DNA of 64,000 bases. It comes from Reichenbachiella agarivorans (GTDB lineage: Bacteria > Bacteroidota > Bacteroidia > Cytophagales > Cyclobacteriaceae). The notes under the pieces are model-generated. The model saw nothing but the letters and a program-made list of their open reading frames with translations. It made no database searches and was not told the origin of the DNA. The DNA is taken from contig NZ_CP106679.1 of the NCBI RefSeq assembly GCF_025502585.1, positions 663,001 to 727,000 on the forward strand, given 5' to 3'. The position numbers and the translations under genes are program-made. How positions within the stretch are numbered: the stretch's first letter is position 1; each line of letters starts with the position of its first letter. Shown one piece after another: positions 26,841 through 35,989 of this stretch.

Positions 26841-27422
26841 TTAAAGTGGATAATACGGACTAGCCATCCAATAGACAATAGGGCCAGTCACGGACACATA
26901 GAGCCAAATCGGCCATGTAAATTTCACGATTTTTACGTGCTTTACAAAGTCTTGAGCCAACGCAAAATAAAAAGCTAGCAGCACAAAGGGAACAACAACA
27001 GCAGAAAGCATAATATGCGACAACAGCAACGTAAGATATGCCGTCCGCATCCCTCCAATAGAGTTCTCCTCTACCTCACTCAGCACCCCGTCCATATTTG
27101 CATCCCCAAAAATGACAGAATCCATTGTGGAATGATAAGTCACATACGCCAACAAAAAACACACACCCAAAAAAAGCGATAAAGACATCGCCAACTTGTG
27201 CAAGGCAATGTTTCCTCTCTTTGCCATCACTCCGCCAAAAATCAACAACACTGCTGTAAGGGAGTTAATGGTCGCGTTGAACCTAGGAATACTTTTTAAC
27301 CACTCATAATCGGCTGATATTTTGTACGGCGAGTATATCAATACTGCGACCAAAGCGGGAACTACTACCGACAAGGTAGCAACAACAATCATGGCAACTT
27401 TCTTATTATTCATTTCATTCAT
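26841..27422 (-). CDS. DUF420 membrane protein
   Basis: A 193-aa protein with about five transmembrane helices. SIPRFNATINSLTAVLLIFGG and HKLAMSLSLFLGVCFLLAYVTYHS are recognisable DUF420 signatures, including the histidines in helix ends typical of the family. DUF420 proteins cluster with SCO and cytochrome oxidase genes and may help in copper or haem delivery to the oxidase. Its start overlaps the end of the SCO-like gene by 8 bases, indicating coupled translation. Confidence 0.88.
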   Translation of the reverse strand: MNEMNNKKVAMIVVATLSVVVPALVAVLIYSPYKISADYEWLKSIPRFNATINSLTAVLLIFGGVMAKRGNIALHKLAMSLSLFLGVCFLLAYVTYHSTMDSVIFGDANMDGVLSEVEENSIGGMRTAYLTLLLSHIMLSAVVVPFVLLAFYFALAQDFVKHVKIVKFTWPIWLYVSVTGPIVYWMASPYYPL

Positions 27423-28002
27423 TCAATAAAATATAAACTTCGGTATTTAGCCTATCAATATCCTCTAGATCGGATGGATTGAAATACCCTCTTATTCTGT
27501 CTTGTTCATCAACCAACACCAATTGTGGGATTTGTTGAAGTATGCCCTCAGTAGACAAGGTAATATGCGAGATCAACTGGCAAGACGAAAATGCTGTTAT
27601 CACAGATGCTTCCGCACGGATGTATTGAATCATGGGGTAACCTTCAATCCTCTGAATCGAATCCTGTGCATACAGAGAAACCAACTGGATCCTATCCTCT
27701 CCCATGTACTTCATCAAAAAACTCATGAGGTTGTTGCGTTCGGATCTAAAACGCGCATCGCTCAGCAAGCCAAAATCATACAGGGTAGTTTTGCGCTTGA
27801 TCAATGAATCTATTGCCACGTTGGGCTCTACATAATATTGCTGAGGAACCATAATCCGACCACAGGTAGTCAGGGTATCTAGTCCTGTCTGATAGTAGAC
27901 TGGAATTTCAAATTTGTTTTCACCAAACCCCTGTAAAAACAAATAAACTCCCGCTGGCAAAAACAGCAACAACGCTAAGGCAATTGATTTGAATAATTTC
28001 AT
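27415..28002 (-). CDS. Degenerate SCO1/SenC-like protein without the CxxxC site
   Basis: A 195-aa protein with an N-terminal membrane anchor (LALLLFLPAGVYLFLQGFGENKF). The C-terminal strand, DEQDRIRGYFNPSDLEDIDRL, matches that of SCO copper chaperones from Bacteroidota, which also begin with the GFGENKF-type stretch and sit next to DUF420. The copper-binding CxxxC of true SCO proteins is absent: the only cysteines are isolated. The thioredoxin-like middle is also divergent. It may have kept only a structural role. A terminator hairpin lies just before its start. Confidence 0.65.
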   Translation of the reverse strand: MKLFKSIALALLLFLPAGVYLFLQGFGENKFEIPVYYQTGLDTLTTCGRIMVPQQYYVEPNVAIDSLIKRKTTLYDFGLLSDARFRSERNNLMSFLMKYMGEDRIQLVSLYAQDSIQRIEGYPMIQYIRAEASVITAFSSCQLISHITLSTEGILQQIPQLVLVDEQDRIRGYFNPSDLEDIDRLNTEVYILLNE

Positions 28003-28006
28003 AGAT

Positions 28007-28036
28007 CAAAAAAAATGCCGTCGTAAAGGACGGCAT
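28007..28036 (-). terminator. Terminator between coxIV and the SCO-like gene
   Basis: ATGCCGTC (28015-28022) pairs with GACGGCAT (28029-28036) around a 6-base loop, and eight T residues follow on the minus strand. It is placed after coxIV and 5 bases before the SCO-like ATG, so it could reduce expression of the four distal genes. Confidence 0.85.
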
Positions 28037-28059
28037 GTATTCAATGTTTTATTATAAAA

Positions 28060-28389
28060 TCAAGCCCCGAATACCGCTTGAAAAATGGCTTCTCCTTGAA
28101 TCAATAGAGCCAAAATAAGCCATGCTACAAAGATGAGTGGAGCGATGATCGCCCAAATCAATCCCTTTTGCTCATGAGACAAGTGCATAAACTCACCTAT
28201 GATATAAAATGCCTTGAAGATCGTCAATACAATAAAGATGGAAGTTTTGAGCACTCCTGCATCCATTGTAAATGCAATGATAAACTCAACTACAGTGGTC
28301 AAAAACAGGATGCCAGTTACCATCCATATCTTCTTGATCTTCGCTTTATCTGCCGGAATTACATCCAACCCTTTAATTTCGTGTTCCAT
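28060..28389 (-). CDS. Cytochrome c oxidase subunit IV
   Basis: A 109-aa protein with three transmembrane helices: IWMVTGILFLTTVVEFIIAF, SIFIVLTIFKAFYIIGEFMHL and LIWAIIAPLIFVAWLILALL. The pattern fits the small CyoD/CtaF-type subunit IV of bacterial haem-copper oxidases. It lies directly after subunit III in the operon (17-base gap), and its family is known to stabilise the subunit I-II contacts. Confidence 0.88.
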   Translation of the reverse strand: MEHEIKGLDVIPADKAKIKKIWMVTGILFLTTVVEFIIAFTMDAGVLKTSIFIVLTIFKAFYIIGEFMHLSHEQKGLIWAIIAPLIFVAWLILALLIQGEAIFQAVFGA

Positions 28390-28406
28390 GTCTTATATCA
28401 ATTTTT

Positions 28407-29153
28407 TTATACCAAGTAAAAGAAGGTAAATACAAATACCCATACCAAATCTACAAAGTGCCAGTACAAACCGACTTTCTCTACCATCTCATAAGTGCCT
28501 CTTTGCTCAAGCTTGCCTACAGTCGCTTGATAGAATATGATGAAGTTCAATACCACACCACTGAATACGTGGAATCCATGGAATCCAGTAATAAAAAAGA
28601 ATAATGCTGCGAAATTAGGAGGTCCGTATTGGTTCAATGACAAATTAGCACCATGGAAGAACGATCCATCCAAAAGCTTGCCGCCTTCTTCAGTACCATG
28701 GATAAAGTGCATCCATTCCCAAGCCTGACACCCTAAGAAAGTCAAACCACCAAGAATCGTCCACAACATCCACTTCTCAACAGCTGCTTTGTCATTTCTA
28801 TGCCCAGCATCCACGGCCAATACCATGGTCACACTACTCATAATCAAGATAAATGTCATGATACCCACAAAAACCAAAGGCAAATGGATGCCATGCAAGA
28901 ATGGTACGGCATTGAATACCATCTCTGGGATCGGCCAATATTCTTGAGAGAAAACATAGTTTTCTAGTTCACCATCGAAAGCAGGGTGTGCAAATCTAAT
29001 CAGACCATACGCCACCAAAAGTGATGAAAATGTAAATGCGTCAGACAGCAAGAAAAACCACATCATCAGTTTTCCATAACTCACCTTCAATGGCTCGGTT
29101 CCTCCGTTCCAAAGATTTTCATTGCTATCTACTACTACCGCCGTTCCAGCCAT
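28407..29153 (-). CDS. Cytochrome c oxidase subunit III
   Basis: A 248-aa protein of the haem-copper oxidase subunit III family, with seven predicted helices. Visible signatures are LSDAFTFSSLLVAYG, CQAWEWMHFI, FFFITGFHGFHVFSG and VGLYWHFVDLVWVFVFTFFYL. The latter two give the conserved His pairs of subunit III. A second subunit III-like gene precedes it in the operon (18-base gap). Confidence 0.93.
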   Translation of the reverse strand: MAGTAVVVDSNENLWNGGTEPLKVSYGKLMMWFFLLSDAFTFSSLLVAYGLIRFAHPAFDGELENYVFSQEYWPIPEMVFNAVPFLHGIHLPLVFVGIMTFILIMSSVTMVLAVDAGHRNDKAAVEKWMLWTILGGLTFLGCQAWEWMHFIHGTEEGGKLLDGSFFHGANLSLNQYGPPNFAALFFFITGFHGFHVFSGVVLNFIIFYQATVGKLEQRGTYEMVEKVGLYWHFVDLVWVFVFTFFYLV

Positions 29154-29171
29154 GATATTATCTAGTTTTAA

Positions 29172-29747
29172 TTAATGATTAAGTGTCAAAAATAAGTATA
29201 AATACAACCAAAGTCCACCTAAAAAATGCCAATATGTTGCACACATTTCCATTTGAACCATGCTCTTTGAATGTACCTTGTATTTGAATGCCGAAAAGGC
29301 AACTATTAATAGAAAAATTACGCCTGTCACTAGGTGAAACCCATGCACACCTGACAGAACATATACAAACGAACCAGCAGGATTACCTACAAAAAAGACC
29401 CCTTCTGCAACCAACTCCTGCCATGCAATCAATTGCCCTGTTAAAAAGCCCAACCCTGTCAAAACAGTCAAAAACAAGAAAATTCGAAGTTTCTTGATCT
29501 CATTTCTCTTGCCAGACAAGTAGGCCATATGCATAAACACACTACTCAATATGACTATACCCGTAGTAATGTCAAACATAAAAGGTAATTCGAAATCTAA
29601 CCAAACACCACTTGACTGCTTCACTACATACGCACTGGTTAATGCTGCGAATAGCATCACGACCGACACGATAAACAACCACAATGCGAATTTTTGTGGA
29701 TGCATTCTAAATGAAGAGCCTGTATTTCCTTTTACTGCCAATTCCAT
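29172..29747 (-). CDS. Cytochrome c oxidase subunit III-like protein
   Basis: A 191-aa five-helix form of subunit III. It has FALWLFIVSVVMLFAALTSAY, TGQLIAWQELV, VYVLSGVHGFHLVTGVIFLL and a final ATYWHFLGGLWLYLYLFL. It begins with few residues before the first helix and is shorter than its neighbour. Both are adjacent in the same operon and likely occupy related positions in one oxidase, or one serves as an assembly form. It starts 2 bases after the ctaB stop region. Confidence 0.9.
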   Translation of the reverse strand: MELAVKGNTGSSFRMHPQKFALWLFIVSVVMLFAALTSAYVVKQSSGVWLDFELPFMFDITTGIVILSSVFMHMAYLSGKRNEIKKLRIFLFLTVLTGLGFLTGQLIAWQELVAEGVFFVGNPAGSFVYVLSGVHGFHLVTGVIFLLIVAFSAFKYKVHSKSMVQMEMCATYWHFLGGLWLYLYLFLTLNH

Positions 29748-29749
29748 AT

Positions 29750-30643
29750 CTATATTTTATCTAGTAAAAATGCGATTTGCACAATAGGCAAATACAAAAA
29801 TGAACCAAACATGATCTTGAGCGCCGCCTTGTCAGAGTAATCTCTCATCAAACTAAAGGTTTGTGCCAAAAACGCGGCTCCACAGATCGTCGCTACAATC
29901 GCAGAATTGATTCCAGTGATTCCAAAATAAGCCGGCAACAACCCCAATGGCAATAGAAACAAGGTATAAACCATGATATTAATCGCCGTATTCAAATCCT
30001 TTTCGCCCTTATTCGGTAGCAGTTTGAATCCTGCCTTTTTATAATCCTTGTCAGATACCCATGCAATCGCCCAAAAATGTGGGAACTGCCAGATAAATTG
30101 AATTCCAAATATGATCAGTGCTTCATGGCTAATCACACCAGTAGCTGCTACCCAGCCCAACAACGGAGGCAATGCCCCAGGTATAGCACCTACAAATACC
30201 GCAATCGGTCCTACTCGCTTCAATGGTGTATAGACAAAACTATACAACACAAACGAGATAAATGACAGCACAGTGGTCAGTATGTTGGTAGTAAAATACA
30301 ATAAACTAAGACCAGCTACCCCTACCAATATTGAAAACACTACTGCTTCCTGCACAGTAATTTTACCAGTAGGCAAAGGTCTATTTTTCGTTCGATCCAT
30401 CAGACGATCATATTCAATCTCTATGATTTGATTGATCGTAACCGAAGCCCCAGAAACCAAAAAACCTCCCAGTGAGAGCAACAATAAGATTGGCCAGTTC
30501 ACAGCAGATGGTGATGCCAATATATATCCAAACCCAGATGAAAATGCCACCAAAAACGAAAGTCTAGGTTTCAACAATTCCACATACGAATGTACTTTAT
30601 TCATACCTATGGTGGCCGCTTGACTACTTACTCCTCTATGCAT
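29750..30643 (-). CDS. ctaB: Protoheme IX farnesyltransferase (haem O synthase)
   Basis: UbiA-family prenyltransferase that adds farnesyl to haem B, giving haem O. A 297-aa integral membrane protein with VELLKPRLSFLVAFSSGFGY, the Asp-rich prenyl motif NQIIEIEYDRLMDRTKNRPLP (binding the diphosphate through Mg2+), and the second Asp motif AIAWVSDKDYKKAG. An internal ATG at residue 14 (30604) begins NKVHSYVELLK and is an equally likely start. The longer frame overlaps ctaA by 8 bases. Confidence 0.94.
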   Translation of the reverse strand: MHRGVSSQAATIGMNKVHSYVELLKPRLSFLVAFSSGFGYILASPSAVNWPILLLLSLGGFLVSGASVTINQIIEIEYDRLMDRTKNRPLPTGKITVQEAVVFSILVGVAGLSLLYFTTNILTTVLSFISFVLYSFVYTPLKRVGPIAVFVGAIPGALPPLLGWVAATGVISHEALIIFGIQFIWQFPHFWAIAWVSDKDYKKAGFKLLPNKGEKDLNTAINIMVYTLFLLPLGLLPAYFGITGINSAIVATICGAAFLAQTFSLMRDYSDKAALKIMFGSFLYLPIVQIAFLLDKI

Positions 30644-31706
30644 CTGATTTCATTAAGTCAACTGACCGTTCAGTGATTACTAAATATAAAAAATACTGCA
30701 GTCCAAAAATAACAATAGCCAACAGCAGATGTACAGGTTGGATGAAATAAGGGAGTGCGAAATATGACAAAACAACTCCAGTCCCAATCTCTAACATCAC
30801 CAACAACACAAGACTCCACACCAAAAATTTTGAAATAGACAAATTTTTGACACTCTTGCTCAATCTGTATATCAAAAAAACATGTACAAACAGAAGTAAA
30901 ATCGAATAAGATCTATGGATATAAAATACTATCCCCAAACTCTCAATCCAATTCCAGCGATTGTCCTCCCCCAGCCTAGTCGCTATCAAATCCACAGCTT
31001 CTCTGACTTGAGTACCTAACAGTACCTGAGCAAAAAACAAAAACATGCAGAAACGAATCAATCTGCGAACTTTGAATGGTTTATAATTGACCACTCCGCT
31101 GTACTCATGCTTACTTGTTTCAAAACGCAGGTAAATCAACAAAGCAATCAATGCTATTGCCAATACCATGTGAAAAGTGATCAAACCAGGAAGTAAATTA
31201 GTACTCACCACAAGCGAGCCAGTCCAACCTTGAAAAACCACCAAAATCAATGCGGCGAATGATAAAAAAACCACTCGCTTATAGTCCTTGAAATAAGCAA
31301 AAGAAAAACCAAAACAGAGCAAGATCAAAAAACCTATCAATACGCCAACGAGACGATTGAGGTACTCTATCCAGGTTTTGGTAAAGTTAAATTCCTGCTC
31401 GGTCTGAATCATTTCACCCTCGACTACTTCCTTTGCCAACTCGCTTAGACCTATCATGTTCAAGACTGACGCCAAACGCTCATTCTTTTGAATCCGTTTT
31501 TGGACATAAATCTCTTTATAATCAGCAGGAAGCTCACTCACATCGGATGGTGGCACATAGTTGCCAAAGCACTTTGGCCAGTCTGGGCAACCCATGCCAG
31601 AACCCGTACTACGAACAATGCCGCCTACTAGTATTAAAAAGTAAACGGCAATGATCGTAATTAAATTAAGTTTTCTAAATAACCCTTTTTTAGGTTCTTT
31701 TTTCAT
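30636..31706 (-). CDS. ctaA: Haem A synthase (COX15/CtaA family)
   Basis: A 356-aa membrane protein with eight predicted helices. It oxidises the methyl group of haem O to formyl, giving haem A. FLILVGGIVRSTGSGMGCPDWPKCFG is the family opening, in which GSGMGCPDWPKC is diagnostic. Later signatures are WIEYLNRLVGVLIGF, QGWTGSLVVSTNLLPGLITFHM, LGTQVREAVD and YIHRSYSILLLFVHV, which supply the histidine haem ligands. It sits between ctaD and ctaB in the cluster. Confidence 0.94.
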   Translation of the reverse strand: MKKEPKKGLFRKLNLITIIAVYFLILVGGIVRSTGSGMGCPDWPKCFGNYVPPSDVSELPADYKEIYVQKRIQKNERLASVLNMIGLSELAKEVVEGEMIQTEQEFNFTKTWIEYLNRLVGVLIGFLILLCFGFSFAYFKDYKRVVFLSFAALILVVFQGWTGSLVVSTNLLPGLITFHMVLAIALIALLIYLRFETSKHEYSGVVNYKPFKVRRLIRFCMFLFFAQVLLGTQVREAVDLIATRLGEDNRWNWIESLGIVFYIHRSYSILLLFVHVFLIYRLSKSVKNLSISKFLVWSLVLLVMLEIGTGVVLSYFALPYFIQPVHLLLAIVIFGLQYFLYLVITERSVDLMKSDA

Positions 31707-31709
31707 TCA

Positions 31710-33551
31710 CTATACCTTTTCATTCTTAGCTTCTTCGGCTTCATGAGGCAGGTTAGATTCAGGTGTATGAGACAACGGAACAGTCTGAGGAATAAAATCA
31801 GCTTCTGATCCAGGCTTGCTATAATCATATGGCCATCTGTACACTGTAGGAAGTTCTCCTGGCCAGTTGCCATGTCCAGGTTCTCTCGGAGTTGTCCATT
31901 CCAATGTGTTAGAATTCCATGGATTCAATGTAGCTTTTCTACCTCTATATATGCTGTAGAAGAAATTAAATAGGAATATAAACTGAGATCCAAATGTAAT
32001 AATCGCAGCTACAGTTACAAACATATTCAAATCTGCAAAATCAGAGAACGCATCAAAATTGGTGAACGAATAATATCTTCTAGGGAATCCTGCGATACCG
32101 ATGTAGTGCAATGGGAAGAAGACCAAATAAACCCCAATAAACGTCAACCAGAAGTGAATATATCCTAGTTTTTCATCCATCATTCGACCAAACATCTTAG
32201 GGAACCAGTGGTAAATACCCGCTACCATCCCAAAAAATGCCGAACTACCCATCACCAAGTGAAAGTGAGCAACCACAAAATAGGTGTCATGCAAGAAAAT
32301 ATCTAGCGCTGAGTTGCCAAGGAAAATACCCGTTACACCACCAGAGATAAACAAGGAAACCAATCCGATTGAGAACATCATAGCTGTAGTGAATCGAATA
32401 TTACCCTTCCACAAAGTAGTGATATAGTTAAATGATTTGATCGCGGATGGTACCGCAATAATCAATGTCAAAATCATAAAGATAGACCCCAAGAAAGGAC
32501 TCATACCTGTCACGAACATGTGGTGAGCCCACACAACGAAAGATAAAACACCAATACCCATCAAAGACCCAATCATCGCTCTATATCCAAAGATTGGCTT
32601 TCTAGAGTTAGTTGAAATAATCTCAGAAGTAATACCTAATGCAGGCATAATAATGATATAAACCTCAGGGTGACCTAAGAACCAGAATAAATGCTGGAAC
32701 AGAATAGGACTACCGCCAGAGTTAGGAAGTGCCTCGCCTCCGATAAAGATATCAGATAAGTAAAAGCTGGTTCCGAATGATCTATCAAACACCAACAGCA
32801 AAGCTGCGGCAACCAATACCGGAAACGACAAAAGACCTAAAATAGCCGTTAAGAAAAATGCCCAGATAGTCAATGGCATTTTGGTAAATGACATCCCCTT
32901 TGTTCTCAAGTTGATCACTGTACTGATATAGTTGATACCACCGAGCAACTGAGAAGCAATAAAGAATACCATAGATACCAACCAAAGAGTCATACCAAGC
33001 CCTGACCCAGAAATGGCTTGCGGCAATGCACTCAATGGAGGATAAATAGTCCAACCACCTGCAGCAGGTCCTGTAGAAATGAAAAGTGAGATGAACATCA
33101 AAACACTAGACAACATAAAGAACCAAAATGACAACATGTTCATGAAACCAGACGCCATATCCCTAGCTCCTATCTGCAGTGGTATCAAGAAATTACTAAA
33201 AGTACCACTCAATCCAGCAGTCAATACAAAGAATACCATAATGGTACCATGCATCGTGACGAGTGCCAGATAAAATTCTGTATCTATTTTGCCAGCCTCG
33301 GTAATCCACCCTCCAAGGATTGGTCTCAACCACTCCAAGTTTAAGTCAGGAAAACCCAATTGCAATCTAAAAATGATAGAAAGACCACCACCAATGATTG
33401 CCCAAAAAATACCAGCCATTAAAAACTGCTTACCAATGACTTTATGATCTTGTGAGAAAATGTAATTCGTCACAAAATTGCCATGATGCTCATGTTCATC
33501 ATGTGCCGCATGATCTACATGCTCATCTAATTGTACTTCAGTAACCGCCAT
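31710..33551 (-). CDS. ctaD: Cytochrome c oxidase subunit I
   Basis: The catalytic haem-copper oxidase subunit of 613 aa with twelve or more helices. Histidine motifs visible are ALVTMHGTIMVFF, FWFLGHPEVYIIIMPALG (with the cross-linked Tyr), WAHHMFVTGM and HDTYFVVAHFHLVMG. These bind haem a, haem a3 and CuB and identify an A-type aa3 enzyme. The N-terminus is rich in histidine (EVQLDEHVDHAAHDEHEHHGN). I chose the ATG at 33551, since the longer start at 33587 would overlap ctaC and add a non-conserved stretch. Confidence 0.96.
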   Translation of the reverse strand: MAVTEVQLDEHVDHAAHDEHEHHGNFVTNYIFSQDHKVIGKQFLMAGIFWAIIGGGLSIIFRLQLGFPDLNLEWLRPILGGWITEAGKIDTEFYLALVTMHGTIMVFFVLTAGLSGTFSNFLIPLQIGARDMASGFMNMLSFWFFMLSSVLMFISLFISTGPAAGGWTIYPPLSALPQAISGSGLGMTLWLVSMVFFIASQLLGGINYISTVINLRTKGMSFTKMPLTIWAFFLTAILGLLSFPVLVAAALLLVFDRSFGTSFYLSDIFIGGEALPNSGGSPILFQHLFWFLGHPEVYIIIMPALGITSEIISTNSRKPIFGYRAMIGSLMGIGVLSFVVWAHHMFVTGMSPFLGSIFMILTLIIAVPSAIKSFNYITTLWKGNIRFTTAMMFSIGLVSLFISGGVTGIFLGNSALDIFLHDTYFVVAHFHLVMGSSAFFGMVAGIYHWFPKMFGRMMDEKLGYIHFWLTFIGVYLVFFPLHYIGIAGFPRRYYSFTNFDAFSDFADLNMFVTVAAIITFGSQFIFLFNFFYSIYRGRKATLNPWNSNTLEWTTPREPGHGNWPGELPTVYRWPYDYSKPGSEADFIPQTVPLSHTPESNLPHEAEEAKNEKV

Positions 33552-33561
33552 ATCTCTTCTA

Positions 33562-34617
33562 TTATAGGGAAGTCTCAGCTTCCACAATCTCTTCTTTTAC
33601 TGCTACCGCCTCAACAGGACTTGTAGCATTTAAATTCGCTAAATAATCTGGATTCTTTGACAACCATGATTCCTGTGAAGCTTTCCACTTCTCGTATTCT
33701 GCTGGTTCGTCCACTACTATCGTAGCTCTCATCGCAAAATGCCCTTTACCACAAATCTTGTTACAAACCAATTCATAAGTAAAATCAGGGTTTCCTGTCT
33801 CGGCTGCCATATCTGCAGTAGACTTGGTAGGCACAAACCAAAACTGTGTTGGCATACCTGGCACAGCATTCATCTGTAATCTAAAATGTGGTACATACAC
33901 ACTGTGAATTACATCTCTTGCTCTGATTTTGAATAGCACAGGTTTTCCTTTAGGAATATGAATCTCTCTTGGAAGAAAGTCATCTTTTGCAAATTGGTTG
34001 GTAAAATCTACCCCCAACTTGTTGTCTGTATCAATCAAACGATAATCGAAAGGTCCCAATTTACCATCAGCACCTGGATATCTTGATGCCCAAGCATACT
34101 GATACCCAAATATCTCAACTACCTCAGCATTGTCAGGAGCCTGATCGGTGATCTTGACCCATGCTCTGAAGCCATCAAAGATCAACAATGCCAACACGAT
34201 CGCTGGAACCACTGTCCACAAAAGCTCCAATTTATCATTGTGAGGATAGAATCTAGCCTTCTGACCTGCCCTGTGCTGGTATTTGAACGCAAACCAAAAC
34301 AAAACAATATGTGTAAGGATAAAAGCAACAGTAGTTACCGCAGTAGTGATCCAAAATAATTTAAAAGTAACTTCTCCGTGTTCTGAGGCTACCGGTACAG
34401 TGTATCTGTCAAACTGAGTATAAGAATACCCGAAGAACAGCACAATACCAGCTACTAAGAAAACAAGAAACAATGCAGCATTGATCTTATTACTCTTCCC
34501 TAAAGACTCACCATCTTTATTCCCTCTTACTACTTGTACCAGCGTATGGGCTCTGAATATGGTAACCAAAATGGCTCCAATCAGAATAACCGATACTAAG
34601 ATTACAAAATTCAGCAT
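33562..34617 (-). CDS. ctaC: Cytochrome c oxidase subunit II
   Basis: A 351-aa protein with three hydrophobic helices (residues 1-20, about 45-65, and about 88-110), then a soluble cupredoxin domain that faces the periplasm. The CuA site is in YVPHFRLQM and ELVCNKICGKGHFAM, giving the two Cys, His and Met ligands. There is no CxxCH, so this subunit has no fused cytochrome c, unlike caa3 oxidases. Electrons would come from ActE or ActA haems. The C-terminal 60 residues after the CuA site are extended and acidic. Confidence 0.95.
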   Translation of the reverse strand: MLNFVILVSVILIGAILVTIFRAHTLVQVVRGNKDGESLGKSNKINAALFLVFLVAGIVLFFGYSYTQFDRYTVPVASEHGEVTFKLFWITTAVTTVAFILTHIVLFWFAFKYQHRAGQKARFYPHNDKLELLWTVVPAIVLALLIFDGFRAWVKITDQAPDNAEVVEIFGYQYAWASRYPGADGKLGPFDYRLIDTDNKLGVDFTNQFAKDDFLPREIHIPKGKPVLFKIRARDVIHSVYVPHFRLQMNAVPGMPTQFWFVPTKSTADMAAETGNPDFTYELVCNKICGKGHFAMRATIVVDEPAEYEKWKASQESWLSKNPDYLANLNATSPVEAVAVKEEIVEAETSL

Positions 34618-34651
34618 GCCTATGATTTAAATTTTAATTTCCTACTTTCTA

Positions 34652-35968
34652 TTAAATATGATGATGTAATGTCTCATTGTACATCGGGTGGTTCTTGGCA
34701 ACCAAAGGATACTTAGCCAATGAATGTAATACCACATACATAAATGCAGCTGCATATACTAGCATCATCCCTACCTCTAAGAAGCCAAACCCACCATTTT
34801 CCTTCAATACACCAGGTGTAACCATGAGGTAAAAATCCATCCAGTGACCAAACAAGATCATAGGACAAACTACCATCAATATTCTAGAATGTCTCTTCGC
34901 ATCTCTTGTCATCAGCAACAAGAATGGTAACACAAAGTTGATAATCAAGTTAAAAAAGAACACTTTAGAGTAGTGATCGCTTTTCAATCTCTCTACAAAA
35001 TAAATGGTCTCTTCTGGAATATTTGCATAGTATATCAACAGGAACTGCGAGAACCAGATATACGTCCAGAAAATACTAAAGCCCCATACGAACTTACCCA
35101 AATCATGCAAGTGATTGGCATTGACAATTGCCAAATAGCCCTTGCTCTTGAGGATGATAGCAATGAATGTAATGAACGCCAAGCCAGATACCCACCAGCT
35201 AGCAAACACATACCAACCAAACATGGTAGAGAACCAATGTGGGTCAATCGACATCACCCAGTCCCATGCAGCGATTGAAGATGAATAACCAAAGAATACA
35301 ATAAATACGGCTGACAAACCAACCAATTTTTTCCATCTGTTGACACCTCCTTCAAGATCTTCCGCCAACATGTGTTTTCTAATTTGTAAAAACAAAACAT
35401 ACCAAACACCAAAGAAACCCACCATTCTGGCCATATAAAAACCAAAGTTCAAATAGCTCTCTTTCCCTTTGATAATAGGATCAAAATCAGGGCTATCTGG
35501 ATCCATCAAACCTGCATGCGTCCAGTGAAATAACTCATGGTTGGAAAACAACCAAACTACTACCATCAATACTGCTGCAATTGGTAAAAAGCTCGCCATT
35601 GCCATAGGGATTCTTTTCACGCCTACTGACCAGCCTGCCTGAGCTACATATTGAATACAAATGAAGAAGACACCAATAATAGCCAAACCTGTAAAAAACA
35701 AGTTGTTGATCCAAAGGTTGGCCTTTAATCTATGTGTCCAATGATAGCCTCCATGATGTCCACCTGTCTCATGCCCAGCCGCGGCTTCTGCATGATGCTC
35801 ACCATGTGCCGCAACAGCCTCAACTGCATGCTCTGCACCATGAGTATCGTGATGCCCTCCAGAATTCAACAAGATAATTCCTAAGACAGCCAAGATAATC
35901 CCCACTGCTAGCGTAATAAAAATGTTCTTCTTAGCTCCTGCTGAAAATATATATTTTTCGTCGCTCAT
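34652..35968 (-). CDS. actF: Alternative complex III integral membrane subunit ActF
   Basis: A 438-aa NrfD/PsrC-like membrane protein with about ten helices, the second quinol-binding-type subunit of the alternative complex III. Membrane signatures include YNYGFYMARMVGFFGVWYVLF-like LNFGFYMARMVGFFGVWYV, DWVMSIDPHWFSTMFGWYVFAS and FSQFLLIYYANIPEETIYF. Between the first and second helices it carries a histidine-rich loop (residues about 38-80) with many His and Ala residues. The last of the six act genes, it precedes ctaC by 34 bases. Confidence 0.93.
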   Translation of the reverse strand: MSDEKYIFSAGAKKNIFITLAVGIILAVLGIILLNSGGHHDTHGAEHAVEAVAAHGEHHAEAAAGHETGGHHGGYHWTHRLKANLWINNLFFTGLAIIGVFFICIQYVAQAGWSVGVKRIPMAMASFLPIAAVLMVVVWLFSNHELFHWTHAGLMDPDSPDFDPIIKGKESYLNFGFYMARMVGFFGVWYVLFLQIRKHMLAEDLEGGVNRWKKLVGLSAVFIVFFGYSSSIAAWDWVMSIDPHWFSTMFGWYVFASWWVSGLAFITFIAIILKSKGYLAIVNANHLHDLGKFVWGFSIFWTYIWFSQFLLIYYANIPEETIYFVERLKSDHYSKVFFFNLIINFVLPFLLLMTRDAKRHSRILMVVCPMILFGHWMDFYLMVTPGVLKENGGFGFLEVGMMLVYAAAFMYVVLHSLAKYPLVAKNHPMYNETLHHHI

Positions 35969-35989
35969 CTTACTTTACTATTTTAAGAA

